Part shown: positions 16,197 through 25,658 of the stretch, one piece after another
Layout of the letters: every line of letters begins with the position of its first letter
Position numbering within the stretch: position 1 is the first letter of the stretch
NCBI GenBank assembly: GCA_017441765.1
Contig: JAFRVK010000044.1
Location: 49,376-113,375 of the forward strand
Reading direction: 5' to 3'
Length of the DNA: 64,000 bases
Origin: Erysipelotrichaceae bacterium
GTDB taxonomy: Bacteria > Bacillota_I > Bacilli_A > Erysipelotrichales > Erysipelotrichaceae
The notes under the pieces: model-generated
The model's database searches: none
What the model was told of the DNA's origin: nothing
What the model saw: the letters and a program-made list of their open reading frames with translations, nothing else
Made by a program: the position numbers and the translations under genes

Positions 16197-17351
16197 TTCT
16201 TCCAGATAGTCCAAAGCAAATTGAATCTCGCACATCATTCCGGTCAGCATTGCTTTTTCATCGAAAATGAGATGACTGCTGTGCAAAGGATAGTCCCCAC
16301 TTGCGCCAATATGGGCAAAAACGCACGGGATACGGCTGGCATATTCCGCAAAATCTTCTCCCAGCATGGCTGATTTTGCCAGCTGGAAATCATTTTCATC
16401 ATCTAACACCTTGATCGAAGATTTCTTTAATAATCCATACATCTTGTCATCATTGACCAGCGGCTTGATCAGACGTTGCAGTTTGAGTTCTGCGCTGCAT
16501 TTCAAGGCGGAAGCTGTATTGGTGCTGATCCTTTCCAGCATGGAAGGGATCTTTTCGTAGACTTCCTGATCGAAACAGCGGCAGGTGCCTTCGATCGTTG
16601 CGGTTTCGGCAATGATGTTGTAGGAAGTCCCGGCATGAAGAGAGCCCACAGTGACCACCAGGGACTGCATCGGATCGGTTTCTCTCGATACCATGGTCTG
16701 CAGATTCGTAACGATATTGCAGGCGGCAATAATGGCATCGCAGTTCTCATGAGGCAAAGCACCATGACCGCCCTTCCCTTTGACGGTGATCACAAAACGG
16801 TCGACTGCAGCCCAGTCCGGACCGGGTTTTGCGTTGATCGTTCCTGTTTTGGCAAACGGATCCATATGGATCCCCATTCCCGCTTCTACCCGTTCCAGCG
16901 CTCCGTTTTCTATCAGATACAAAGCACCATCAGACACTTCTTCTCCAGCCTGGAACAGAAGTCTTACGGTCCCCGCAAATTCGTTGCGGTTTTCGCTCAT
17001 GATCCTCGCTGTCCCCAGAAGCATTGCCGTATGCATATCATGCCCGCAGGCGTGCATTTTTCCTTCATTCAGGCTGGCAAAAGGCAACCCTGTTTCTTCC
17101 GTTACATTCAAGGCATCCATATCCGCTCTGAGCATCACGATATGATCGCTGCCTGCTTTCTTCCCTTTTATTTCCGCAATGATTCCCGAATCCCCCAGGC
17201 GTTTATAGGATATGCCAAACTGATCCAGTTCCTGACAGACGATATCGGATGTCTCCTTCAGATCCATGCCGATCTCAGGACGCTGATGAAGCTTCCTTCG
17301 AAGCGCTACTGTATCCTCATAGATTCTTTCGCATTCTTTTCTTATATTCAT
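16191..17351 (-). CDS. M20-family metallopeptidase/amidohydrolase
   Basis: 386 residues. Metal-site motifs: ACGHDMHTAMLLG, FQAGEEVSDGA (Glu-Glu pair), GIHMDPF, GKGGHGALPHENCDAI in the dimerisation domain, and GEDFAEYA near the end. This is the M20D pattern of N-acyl-amino-acid deacylases, hippurate hydrolase and N-acetyldiaminopimelate deacetylase. Substrate cannot be chosen from sequence alone. AAGGGG precedes the ATG. It lies downstream of the DUF218 gene by 18 bases, and its last codons contain part of the regulator operator. Confidence 0.85.
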   Translation of the reverse strand: MNIRKECERIYEDTVALRRKLHQRPEIGMDLKETSDIVCQELDQFGISYKRLGDSGIIAEIKGKKAGSDHIVMLRADMDALNVTEETGLPFASLNEGKMHACGHDMHTAMLLGTARIMSENRNEFAGTVRLLFQAGEEVSDGALYLIENGALERVEAGMGIHMDPFAKTGTINAKPGPDWAAVDRFVITVKGKGGHGALPHENCDAIIAACNIVTNLQTMVSRETDPMQSLVVTVGSLHAGTSYNIIAETATIEGTCRCFDQEVYEKIPSMLERISTNTASALKCSAELKLQRLIKPLVNDDKMYGLLKKSSIKVLDDENDFQLAKSAMLGEDFAEYASRIPCVFAHIGASGDYPLHSSHLIFDEKAMLTGMMCEIQFALDYLEEA

Positions 17352-17369
17352 AATAGTTACCCCTTCATC

Positions 17370-18866
17370 TCAGATATCTGCCAGATAGTAGATATAAATC
17401 ATCACAGTTACGATAATCAGCAGTATTCCAATGATCTTCAGATGCGTTTTTCTTTCTGCAAACATTGTAGCGATATATTCTCTGATGAAAGCATTGATCC
17501 AGAAATAGGCTTTTGTACCGCTTCCGATGCCTTCTGCTCTGATTCCCTGCAGAGAAGCAATCGCTCCAGCCCGGAAGACATGGTAGTTGGTGGTAGAGAA
17601 AGCGATCTTGGGATCATCTGTTCCTCTTTCTTTCATCAGTTCATAGGAATAGCGGAAATTCTCTTCGGTATTCAGGGAACGATCTTCCACAATGATATGA
17701 TCCTCAGGAATCCCTTGACTGATGAGATAGTTGCAGATCGCCTGTCCTTCCGGCATGACTTCATCAAAACCCTGTCCTCCTGAAGGAACGAAGATGATCT
17801 CTTTTCCTGTATTCTCCTTCTGCATCTTCGCAAATTCGATGGCCCGGTCGGCTCTTCCTTTCAAAAGAGGAGTCAAAGAACCATCCTGATTGATCTGACA
17901 GCCAAGGACCATGATGTGATCCTTGTCGAAAGCAGGCACATGCCTGGCAGCAGACACCACTGAAATGATGGTTGCCAGAAGAATACACTCCAGATAGGCG
18001 ATGATCAGAAAAACCGCATTCTCCGCAAACAGCTCGATATATAAAGCCGGACCACGCATATCATGGACATCAATGATGTTAGAACGCCATTGCAGGAAAT
18101 CGCTGATGATCATCGGCAGCATCGTGCCGACACAGACCATTACCCCCAGGATGCAACCCAGCATATTCCGCCAGTTCCTGCCCTCTTTCAGCATCAGCTG
18201 AAGATTGCTGAGTGTCACCAGCACGAAAACCACAAAAGCCACAGGCAGTACGATGATCGCAAAACCGGATGCCGAATTGATGATGGAATAGATCGTATTG
18301 ATCAGACCAGAGTAATGGAATACGGATCCGACCTGATCAGCCAGAGAGAAACCGAGAAAAATGATCAGACCAAGATCGCGTATATTGCGATAGCTGTAAG
18401 GATTCGTCTGATATTCGTTCCTATATTTTCTGATCAGCCTGATCAGCAGGAGGATCAGAAAAAGAAATATCGTTATCGGGATGACTTCATCTCCTGTGCA
18501 ATCTCCGAAAAACGTATCACGGCAGATGATTCCCGGTTCAAACACATAGAGGCGGGCGATCCAGTTGTTCCCTTCCGGATCGGTCGCATTCAGGAAGACG
18601 GAACCGGGAGAGATCGCTTTGACTTTCACATCCAGATAATCATAGGACAATGAACTGTCTACGATTTCAATGACCGGCTGATCCTGATCGATCGTTACGG
18701 CATATTCGCTGATGTCATCATAATGCATGTGATTGGGAATACGACAGGTATAGGTATTTCCTCTGATAGCTATCACAGCTATACACAAAAGAAACAGCAA
18801 GACAGCTGTGATCAGGAATTCTTTCTTTTTGCTTGGGTCTGTAATCCTATTCAAATAGTTTTTCAT
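17370..18866 (-). CDS. Membrane protein with C-terminal DUF218 (YdcF/SanA-like) domain
   Basis: 498 residues. A transmembrane helix at about 17-33, an extracellular beta-rich segment (TYTCRIPNHMHYDDISEYAV to about 150), then six or so helices (about 155-310), the DUF218 domain (IMVLGCQINQDGSLTPLLKGRADRA, FVPSGGQGFDEVMPEG, EDRSLNTEENFRYS, STTNYHVFRAG), and a last helix near the C terminus. The E...GR...SGG, N-T-x-E-N and NYH motifs match YdcF/ElyC/SanA proteins linked to envelope maintenance. No recognisable ribosome-binding site for the ATG at 18866. Function at the envelope is an inference. Confidence 0.75.
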   Translation of the reverse strand: MKNYLNRITDPSKKKEFLITAVLLFLLCIAVIAIRGNTYTCRIPNHMHYDDISEYAVTIDQDQPVIEIVDSSLSYDYLDVKVKAISPGSVFLNATDPEGNNWIARLYVFEPGIICRDTFFGDCTGDEVIPITIFLFLILLLIRLIRKYRNEYQTNPYSYRNIRDLGLIIFLGFSLADQVGSVFHYSGLINTIYSIINSASGFAIIVLPVAFVVFVLVTLSNLQLMLKEGRNWRNMLGCILGVMVCVGTMLPMIISDFLQWRSNIIDVHDMRGPALYIELFAENAVFLIIAYLECILLATIISVVSAARHVPAFDKDHIMVLGCQINQDGSLTPLLKGRADRAIEFAKMQKENTGKEIIFVPSGGQGFDEVMPEGQAICNYLISQGIPEDHIIVEDRSLNTEENFRYSYELMKERGTDDPKIAFSTTNYHVFRAGAIASLQGIRAEGIGSGTKAYFWINAFIREYIATMFAERKTHLKIIGILLIIVTVMIYIYYLADI

Positions 18867-18945
18867 ATTCTACTGATACCATCTTAACATCTGTTATGGC
18901 ATTTTTATGTTTTTTCAGCGATAATGGGTTTATACAGAACAAGAT

Positions 18946-20541
18946 ATGGATCAGAAAATAGCGACCATCTACTGCCCCAATTGCGGCGCTCCTGCCCGTT
19001 TCGACATTCTAAGTCAGCGTTATCTCTGTGCTTACTGCGGAAGCAAAGTCGAAATCAGCGAAGCTGTTCAGCAGAAACAGGGATTCCGCAGGATTCAAAG
19101 AGAAAAACTCAGGGATTCTTTGAAGAATTTCAGGCTTTTTCATACGGTTTGTGATGGCTGCGGAGCTGAAATCGTAATCGAAGAGAATGAGGCATTATCA
19201 ACTTGTCCGTTCTGTGGGAAGAGCCTGGTCCGAAGTGAATACCTGCAAACCGAAAATATGCCGGAATCAATCGTTCCGTTTAGCATCACATTAACTGAGG
19301 CAAAAGAAAAACTGCAGAATTGGTGTGATACAAATAAAAAGAAAACGGAAGCAAAGCGGCTTCTGAAGCACATCAATGAACTGGATGGTTTCTATCTTCC
19401 GTATGAGCTTGTGAGAGGTCCCGTACATCTGTATGCGGATCGGATGGATGGATCCAGAACCTATTACTGCGAAGGTTTCCTGGAAGATGAATTCATCAAC
19501 CGTTCCAGGCAGTTGGACAATCTCCTGCTGGACGGGATGGAACCCTATGATATCGATACGTTGGCGCCTTTTGATTTCGGTTATATCGCCGGGCAGCGCG
19601 TCAAGATCGCCGACATCAATGGCAAAGATCTGGAAGACCGAGCAAGAAAAGAATCTTCCTCTGTTTATGCGCCATCGATACAGAAAGTGCTGGAAACGGA
19701 TAAAGTCGACATCTCTTCCGATGTGAGCGGAGCGATCCGCCTGCCCGTCCTTCTGCCTGTCTATTATTTTACGGATGGCGAGCTGATGGCTGCTGTCAAC
19801 GGACAGACCGGAAAAGTCAGCGTACGCGCCTTGAAGGATTCTCATTATTATTTCCTGCCCTGGTGGCTTAAAGCGATCATTGCGACCATTGTCTTTTCCG
19901 TAATCATCTGTGGAATTATCTTTCTCTTCAGCAAGGATCTTTTCTCCAGCCTCTATATTACCGGTATTCTTGCCCTGTTCTTCATCATCGTAACTCTATG
20001 TTTATACAGCGATACGACACATAACAGTTTCTCGGTATCTTCCGGCAGAAAGATCTTTACATCAGAAGCAAAGGAAACAAAACGCAGGATCGCTGATCCG
20101 GTCTTCTTTGAAAAGATTGAAAATGAAGAACAGCCGGTCGTGCTGAAATTTACAACACCTTTGAGAGTCATCGAAATCATTCTGCTATGTTTCGTGGCAC
20201 TGTTTCTTCCGGTGATTGTAGCCCTGCTTGTGAACGGTTTCGATTTCAGACGGCTGGAACTGGGAGGCTCGGCGGTATGGTTCTGTATCTTTGTGCCGGT
20301 GGTGCCGATCTATCTTTTGAAATTCGGTATTGTCGAACTCCATGACAATCCATGGATTTATCTGTATCAGGATAACGGCAGACTGAAACGTTACCGCAAA
20401 AAAACTGAATTCAAGTTAAGGAAAGGTATGCTGCGGGGTATATTGAAAGCTTTATTCGTACCGCCGTTGTCATTGGCTGTGTGGTTTGGGATCATTTCCT
20501 TTATCGTCATGGTCTATCTGACCGCTTTCGGTTTTGATTAG
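18946..20541 (+). CDS. Double zinc-ribbon multi-pass membrane protein
   Basis: 531 residues. Zinc ribbons CPNC/CAYC (C10, C13, C28, C31) and CDGC/CPFC, then a soluble domain with SIVPFSITLTEAKEKL, LDGFYLPYELV, FDFGYIAGQRV and AAVNGQTGKVS. These blocks align by eye with the protein at 513-1553 (IIPF, IKGIYVPFWVF, MNGETGKF). Unlike that paralogue it continues into five or six transmembrane segments (about 305-330, 332-350, 405-430, 440-460, 500-525). No Shine-Dalgarno; GATAAT lies 20 bases upstream. Single-gene unit with hairpin after it. Function unknown. Confidence 0.7.
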   Translation: MDQKIATIYCPNCGAPARFDILSQRYLCAYCGSKVEISEAVQQKQGFRRIQREKLRDSLKNFRLFHTVCDGCGAEIVIEENEALSTCPFCGKSLVRSEYLQTENMPESIVPFSITLTEAKEKLQNWCDTNKKKTEAKRLLKHINELDGFYLPYELVRGPVHLYADRMDGSRTYYCEGFLEDEFINRSRQLDNLLLDGMEPYDIDTLAPFDFGYIAGQRVKIADINGKDLEDRARKESSSVYAPSIQKVLETDKVDISSDVSGAIRLPVLLPVYYFTDGELMAAVNGQTGKVSVRALKDSHYYFLPWWLKAIIATIVFSVIICGIIFLFSKDLFSSLYITGILALFFIIVTLCLYSDTTHNSFSVSSGRKIFTSEAKETKRRIADPVFFEKIENEEQPVVLKFTTPLRVIEIILLCFVALFLPVIVALLVNGFDFRRLELGGSAVWFCIFVPVVPIYLLKFGIVELHDNPWIYLYQDNGRLKRYRKKTEFKLRKGMLRGILKALFVPPLSLAVWFGIISFIVMVYLTAFGFD

Positions 20542-20566
20542 TAGATAAGCACATTAAAGAAACGAG

Positions 20567-20594
20567 AAATGACCTCATTGCAGGTCATTTTAAG
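20567..20594 (+). terminator. Probable terminator after the zinc-ribbon membrane gene
   Basis: Stem AAATGACCT (20567-20575) with AGGTCATTT (20582-20590), six-base loop. The T-tract is short (TTTTAAG), so efficiency may be modest. Confidence 0.55.
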
Positions 20595-20613
20595 TGTATT
20601 GCTTATGATCGAT

Positions 20614-21156
20614 CTAGATGTATTGTACCGTACCTTTTCGTTCTCCGCGATCCTTGACTTCCGGTCCCGGATAACCGAAGAAAGCTGCCGCATACAGGAC
20701 ATATCCTTCCGGAATCAGTTCCTTCTTCAGTTCAGGATCATGATTGAAAAGATCTTTCACCGTCGCATGGTCCCAGCCGCTCATGATGCCGAAAGAGGCT
20801 GCTGCAATAAACATGTTTTCCATAGCCAGACAGCTGTCTTCGAAAGAAGTTCCTCCTTCTTTGGCAGAGACAAGGATCATGACCGGAGCATTCCTCATCG
20901 GATCACCGAATCTGGCTGCCGCTTCCGGAGGGATGCCCGGAGGTAAAGGAAGCGATCTGCGTGCCTGGGCAAATCTGGCGAGTCCTTCTTCACTTTTAAT
21001 GACTGTGAAATGCCAAGGCTGGCGGTTCATTCCTGTCGGCGCATAGAGTCCTGCGGTGATGATCGTTTCCAGGTTCTCATCATCGATCGGTTTACTGTCG
21101 AAGACTTTGTAACTTCTGCGGGCAAGGATGCTTTGCATCGTTTCGTTGTAGATCAT
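20614..21156 (-). CDS. Nitroreductase-family flavoprotein
   Basis: 180 residues. ARRSYKVFDSKPIDDENLETI and AGLYAPTGMNRQPWHFTVI are the FMN-binding signature; FIAAASFGIMSGW and the C-terminal FFGYPGPEVKDRG complete the fold. NAD(P)H-dependent FMN enzyme; the family spans nitro, quinone and enone reductases, so substrate is open. AAAGGAG lies before the ATG. Convergent with the zinc-ribbon gene, and single. Confidence 0.85.
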   Translation of the reverse strand: MIYNETMQSILARRSYKVFDSKPIDDENLETIITAGLYAPTGMNRQPWHFTVIKSEEGLARFAQARRSLPLPPGIPPEAAARFGDPMRNAPVMILVSAKEGGTSFEDSCLAMENMFIAAASFGIMSGWDHATVKDLFNHDPELKKELIPEGYVLYAAAFFGYPGPEVKDRGERKGTVQYI

Positions 21157-21333
21157 ATTTGCGTTCTCCTTTTATTTGACTTTTTGTTTATTATGACCGA
21201 CGGTTCGAATGGGCTAGATCTCATGTTTGCTATCTATATACCTTAATCCTTTGAATGATTCTGATTTAAAACACATGCTGTTTCGCCAAATTAGCTGCAG
21301 CGATATAAATCAACAAAACGGGTTAAGAAATGT

Positions 21334-21861
21334 CTATTCGTTCAGAAGGCCATATACATAGGTATCTTTCCAGATCGGTTCGTCGTTATTATCCTTCCAG
21401 AAAAACACATTTTTCCTGAAATGAGCCTCACTGGTGAAACCTAATTTTTCCAGCAGTTTCCACGATGCCGCATTACACGGGTCGCACTCGGCATATATTC
21501 TGTGAACTCCTTCCGAAAATGCTTTGCGGATCAATGCTGTACAGCTTTCCTTTGCGTATCCTTGTCCCCAGAACTGTCTGTTAAACACATATCCAAGTTC
21601 AAGAGCATTGCATTCTCTTTTTCCAAGATATACATTCCTGATCAATTTATGATTGGTTTTCAATTCGATGGCGATCATTTCATCGGTTGAGATCCTCCGA
21701 TCAAGTTCGTCTTTCACTCCATTCATGTCCATAGGCCTATAGGGTTCAAGCTGCACCACTGTCTCATCTGATAAATAATCATACAGATCCTGCAGGTCTT
21801 CTTCGCAAAATCGCCGCAATACCAATCTGTCAGTCTCGACGATTATTCTCTTCTCTACCAT
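21334..21861 (-). CDS. GNAT acetyltransferase (RimJ/RimL-like)
   Basis: 175 residues. ETDRLVLRRFCEEDLQDLYDYL opens as in the Acetyltransf_3 group; ELGYVFNRQFWGQGYAKES is the acetyl-CoA loop (Q/RxxGxG variant QFWGQGYA), followed by HRIYAECDPCNAASWKLLEKLGF. Probably acetylates a small molecule or a protein N terminus. AGAGGA precedes the ATG, ten bases after the upstream methyltransferase gene, so the two may share a transcript. The 172 bases downstream towards the nitroreductase gene hold no feature I can support beyond its ribosome-binding site. Confidence 0.8.
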   Translation of the reverse strand: MVEKRIIVETDRLVLRRFCEEDLQDLYDYLSDETVVQLEPYRPMDMNGVKDELDRRISTDEMIAIELKTNHKLIRNVYLGKRECNALELGYVFNRQFWGQGYAKESCTALIRKAFSEGVHRIYAECDPCNAASWKLLEKLGFTSEAHFRKNVFFWKDNNDEPIWKDTYVYGLLNE

Positions 21862-21870
21862 CTCATCCTC

Positions 21871-23232
21871 TCACTTTTTCAGATAGTCAGCGTCTTTGGG
21901 TTCATATGGCACTGAAACAAAGTCGTTCTTCCGGTGGTACAAGCAGCATACAGTCTCAATGTGCTGAGTCTGGGAAAACATATCAAAAGGCAGAATCTTC
22001 TCTATTTCGTATTTCTTCTTCAATACATCCAAATCTTTGGCTAATGTCGCAGGATTGCAGGAAACATAGATGATCTTATCGACAGGATGACTGTTCAGCG
22101 TCTGAAGCAGATCCTTGCTTAATCCGACTCTCGGAGGATCGACGACCAGACAGCCGATCTGCTGCCTTTTTAAAATCTTTCTAAGAGCCTTGGAAGCATC
22201 TTCACAGCGATATTCGACATTACTGATATGATTCTCTTCCATGATCATCTGTCCATCCCGGATGGAGCTTTCACCGATGTCGATACAAATCGCTTTCTTC
22301 GCTTTCCTGCTCAGCAGAAGGCCCATTACTCCGATTCCGGAATAAGCTTCCACGACCAAATCGTTCTTTTCTCCTGCTTCACTGATCACGGTCTCATACA
22401 GCATTTCTGCTGTCTTGGTATTCAACTGGAAGAAACTTGATGGCTTGAGCTGCAGTTTAAATCCCTGTAGTTCAAATCCAATCGCTTCTTTCCCTTTCAG
22501 AAGATGCAGATTCTCAGGAATCATGTTCAACGGATTTCGTTCCGTATTGATCCCCTGATGCAAAGATACGACGCCCCTGATTTTCGTGATCTCATCGATG
22601 ATAGTTGCAGGGATTTCATCTTTTCCTGTTACCAGTACGACCTGATACTCTTTATCCAAACCTCGTATCATCAGATAACGGTAGCCTTTGGAATTCTTTT
22701 TATCATAGAGTCCACAATGATGTTCATTCAGGATCTTCAGGATCTCTTTCCTGATCGTTTCCAATCCTTTTTCATGGATCACACATTCATCGATATAGAC
22801 GTTCTTATGGGAACCGTTCTGATACATGACATTGACCAGTTTTCCATGAGAAAGACCGAAAGCGAGACTGCACTTATTCCGGTAAAAGAGATCATTGGTC
22901 CGGACCAGGTCCGGGACTTCTCTTTTATAGTCCGCATACTTCTGCAGCGCTTCCTGCAGGATCTCTTTCTTGGCCTGGTTCTGTTCCTCTTCATTCATAT
23001 GCATCATCACGCAGGAACCGCATTCTTTCTGGTAAGGACAGATCGCTTTGATCCTTTGCGGGCTCTTCTCAATGATCTTTCGGACAGTACCTCTTCCGTA
23101 GCGCTCGTTCATCTCGGTGATTTCTAGATCGATGATCTCGTCTTTGATACACAGCGGCACGAAAACGGGCTTATGTTTCACATAAGCGATCCCTTCCCCA
23201 TTGACGCCGTATTTCATGATCCTTGTTTTCAT
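21871..23232 (-). CDS. RlmD/RumA-like 23S rRNA (uracil-5-)-methyltransferase, copy 1
   Basis: 453 residues. N-terminal TRAM domain (GVNGEGIAYVKHKPVFVPL), Fe-S cysteines in CPYQKECGSC plus a later Cys in YIDECVIHEKG, SAM motif VEAYSGIGVMGLLLS, DPPRVGLSK, catalytic Cys in IIYVSCNPATLAKDL and the base in THIETVCC. All hallmarks of the uracil-C5 methyltransferase family are intact. Which uracil it modifies (747 or 1939-type, or both as in RlmCD) is not evident. Last of three tandem paralogues; no clear ribosome-binding site, three bases after copy 2. Confidence 0.85.
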   Translation of the reverse strand: MKTRIMKYGVNGEGIAYVKHKPVFVPLCIKDEIIDLEITEMNERYGRGTVRKIIEKSPQRIKAICPYQKECGSCVMMHMNEEEQNQAKKEILQEALQKYADYKREVPDLVRTNDLFYRNKCSLAFGLSHGKLVNVMYQNGSHKNVYIDECVIHEKGLETIRKEILKILNEHHCGLYDKKNSKGYRYLMIRGLDKEYQVVLVTGKDEIPATIIDEITKIRGVVSLHQGINTERNPLNMIPENLHLLKGKEAIGFELQGFKLQLKPSSFFQLNTKTAEMLYETVISEAGEKNDLVVEAYSGIGVMGLLLSRKAKKAICIDIGESSIRDGQMIMEENHISNVEYRCEDASKALRKILKRQQIGCLVVDPPRVGLSKDLLQTLNSHPVDKIIYVSCNPATLAKDLDVLKKKYEIEKILPFDMFSQTQHIETVCCLYHRKNDFVSVPYEPKDADYLKK

Positions 23233-23235
23233 AGA

Positions 23236-24381
23236 TCAGTGTTTTTCTCTTTTCAGCACACAGACATTTTCGATATGATCCGTGAATGGAAACAGATCAA
23301 AAGGCTGTACATCGGTGATCTTGTAGTTCTTTTTCAGCAGGTATTTCAAATCTCTGACCTGTGTCTCCGGTTCACAGGAGATATAGACGATCCGTTCCGG
23401 AGAAAGCCGGTTGACCGCACTTAAGAAACGGAAATCGCTTCCGGAACGCGGAGGGTCCATGATCAGGACATCGACCTCGTCCCGGTATTTGTCCATAAAT
23501 GTGCCCGCATCATCCTGATAGAAGTAGATATTCTTGATTTTATTATCTTTCGCATTGCTTACGGCATCCTTGACGGCTTGTCTGTTCAGCTCCACACCGA
23601 TCACTTTCCCTGCTTCTTTCGAGGCAATGATGCCGATCGTTCCGATCCCGCAGTAGGTATCCAGTACGGTATCCGTGTTTTTGATCTTAGCCATCTTCAA
23701 GGCGTATCCATAAAGCTTTTCCGTCTGGTTATGATTGATTTGATAGAACGAACTGCAGGACAGCTTGAAACAGTATCCACATAATTCATCACTGATATGA
23801 TCCTTCCCGTAGAGCGTTAAAGAACGGTTTCCCAGAACCATGCTGGTATGACGCCTGTTGATATTCTGGACGATCGAAACGATCGCAGGATGCCTGTCCA
23901 GAAGCTCTGTGATGATTTCTTTCTTATGAGGGAAACGGTCCGTTCCCGTGACAAACACCACCATGATCTGGGTATCATCATGATTGTTTCTTATCAGCAC
24001 ATGTCTCAGAAAACCGGATAGTTTCCGTTCATCGAAAACAGACAGATGATACTTCCTTGCAAGTTTCAGTATCGTCTGAAAGATAGCGTTCACTTCCGGA
24101 TCGACCAGCTGACACTCTTCGATCGGAACGATGATATGCGTCGATTCCACATAGTTTCCGGCAATGATGCGATGCTTGTCGTCATAACCGAAACTGATCT
24201 GTGCTTTGTTGCGGTAATGATATGGATCATAGGCACCGATGATCGGTTTTACGTCATGGATCTTCTGGAAAAGCCTGTTGATCTTGTTCTGTTTCCACTC
24301 CAGCTGTTTTGCATAAGAAAGGCCTTGCTTCGTGCAAGCTCCGCAGTATTCGTGATATGGACAGATCCTTTTTTCTTTCAT
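23236..24381 (-). CDS. RumA-like uracil methyltransferase, copy 2, no TRAM domain, variant catalytic motif
   Basis: 381 residues from the ATG at 24381, which overlaps the copy 3 stop (ATGA). It begins directly at the Fe-S Cys cluster CPYHEYCGAC, so the TRAM domain of its neighbours is missing. Fourth Cys in VPIEECQLVDP. SAM motif LDTYCGIGTIGIIAS, then DPPRSGSDF, and catalytic loop IVYISCEPETQVRDL: the nucleophilic Cys is kept but the usual Asn of SCNP is Glu. DHIENVCVL supplies the base. Likely still a methyltransferase, perhaps with another substrate. Confidence 0.82.
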   Translation of the reverse strand: MKEKRICPYHEYCGACTKQGLSYAKQLEWKQNKINRLFQKIHDVKPIIGAYDPYHYRNKAQISFGYDDKHRIIAGNYVESTHIIVPIEECQLVDPEVNAIFQTILKLARKYHLSVFDERKLSGFLRHVLIRNNHDDTQIMVVFVTGTDRFPHKKEIITELLDRHPAIVSIVQNINRRHTSMVLGNRSLTLYGKDHISDELCGYCFKLSCSSFYQINHNQTEKLYGYALKMAKIKNTDTVLDTYCGIGTIGIIASKEAGKVIGVELNRQAVKDAVSNAKDNKIKNIYFYQDDAGTFMDKYRDEVDVLIMDPPRSGSDFRFLSAVNRLSPERIVYISCEPETQVRDLKYLLKKNYKITDVQPFDLFPFTDHIENVCVLKREKH

Positions 24382-25655
24382 TTCTTTTCTAGACGGACTA
24401 CGCATTCGCAATGGATCGTATATGGAAACATATCGACAGGATGGATCTCACTGATATGATAATCATTCTCAAACAGTTTGAGATCTCTTGCCAGGGTCTG
24501 AGGATTGCAGGAAACATAGATGATTCTGTTTATTCCGTTTTTGATCAACGAGTCGATCAGTTCCTTTGAAAGCCCTTTGCGAGGCGGATCGACGATCACA
24601 ATGTCCTTGTCTTTGAGATAGCTGTCCATTCCTTTGGAAGCATCCGCCAGAACGAAATCCACATTTTCTATCCTGTTGATCATCGCGTTATCTTTCGCGT
24701 TGGCTACGGCTTCTTTGACGATCTCGACCCCTGTCACCTGTTTCGCCGATTTCGCCATAAACAGCGATATCGTACCGATGCCGCAATACAGATCAAGGAC
24801 TCTGCTTTCTTCATCGCGTTCCGATAGTTCTCTGATCAGTTCATGCAGTTTCAGCATCTGTCTGTAATTCACCTGATAAAAGGATTTCAAAGAGATCTTG
24901 ACTCTGATCCCATGGTATTCATCCATGATATAGGGTTTCCCGTAAAGCAGGATCTCTTCTTCGCCCAATATGACATTGGTCTCTTTATTGTTGATATTCA
25001 GAATAACGGAACAGATCGGCGGATACTTCTTGATCAGAATGTTTACGATATCCGTCAGATCGATCTTCTCATAGGCGATGAACCCCAGCATCATTTCGCT
25101 CTGATCATGGTTCTGCTTGATCAGAATGTGCCGTATCTGTCCTGCTTTCGGATAGTCTTTCAGTAATTCCTTCAGATCTTCAATGATCCGGTTCGCTGTC
25201 TTGGATTCGATCAGGCAATCATCAAATTCCACGATATCATTGGAATACTTGCGATAGAAGCCCATTTTAGCGTCCCTGTAAGGGATTTGGACCTTGTTGC
25301 GGTAATAGTAGTGGACTTCATCAGGAACGATGTCCAGGACCTCAAAAGGCTTCAGAATGTTTGCGAGGATCTCTTTCTTAAGCTTCAGCTGATGATCATA
25401 GCTGATATGCCGGAAATCACAGCCCCCGCATTTATACGCGATCGGGCAATCCGATTCCACTCTTTCAGGAGACGTTTCGATCAGTTTATCGATGATCCCG
25501 TAGGAGTAAGATTTCTTCTCCTTGGTGATCTTCACATCAGCGATCTCGCCTTTGATCATTTCCTTCACAAAAACCACTAAATCTCCACATTTAGCGATTC
25601 CTGAGCCATCGATGGCCATATCTACGCATTCACATCTGACGATATCGTTTTTCAT
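24378..25655 (-). CDS. RlmD/RumA-like 23S rRNA (uracil-5-)-methyltransferase, copy 3
   Basis: 425 residues. TRAM domain (CVDMAIDGSGIAKCGDLVVFVKEMIKGE), Fe-S Cys in CPIAYKCGGC and FDDCLIES, SAM motif LDLYCGIGTISLFMA, DPPRKGLSKELI, catalytic IIYVSCNPQTLARDL and CECVVRLEK at the end. First of three tandem copies, separated from the upstream anchored protein by a terminator whose T-run ends five bases before this ATG. No Shine-Dalgarno and no clear -10, so how it is expressed is open. Confidence 0.85.
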   Translation of the reverse strand: MKNDIVRCECVDMAIDGSGIAKCGDLVVFVKEMIKGEIADVKITKEKKSYSYGIIDKLIETSPERVESDCPIAYKCGGCDFRHISYDHQLKLKKEILANILKPFEVLDIVPDEVHYYYRNKVQIPYRDAKMGFYRKYSNDIVEFDDCLIESKTANRIIEDLKELLKDYPKAGQIRHILIKQNHDQSEMMLGFIAYEKIDLTDIVNILIKKYPPICSVILNINNKETNVILGEEEILLYGKPYIMDEYHGIRVKISLKSFYQVNYRQMLKLHELIRELSERDEESRVLDLYCGIGTISLFMAKSAKQVTGVEIVKEAVANAKDNAMINRIENVDFVLADASKGMDSYLKDKDIVIVDPPRKGLSKELIDSLIKNGINRIIYVSCNPQTLARDLKLFENDYHISEIHPVDMFPYTIHCECVVRLEKK

Positions 25656-25658
25656 AGA

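Noticed and set aside
16476..17783. 435-codon plus-strand frame across the M20 peptidase and DUF218 genes
   Set aside because: Shadow of two real genes; no domain motif, no start signals.
21200..21230. tRNA-like GGTTCGAAT segment between the nitroreductase and GNAT genes
   Set aside because: Flanking bases do not form a T stem and no acceptor, D or anticodon arm is present.
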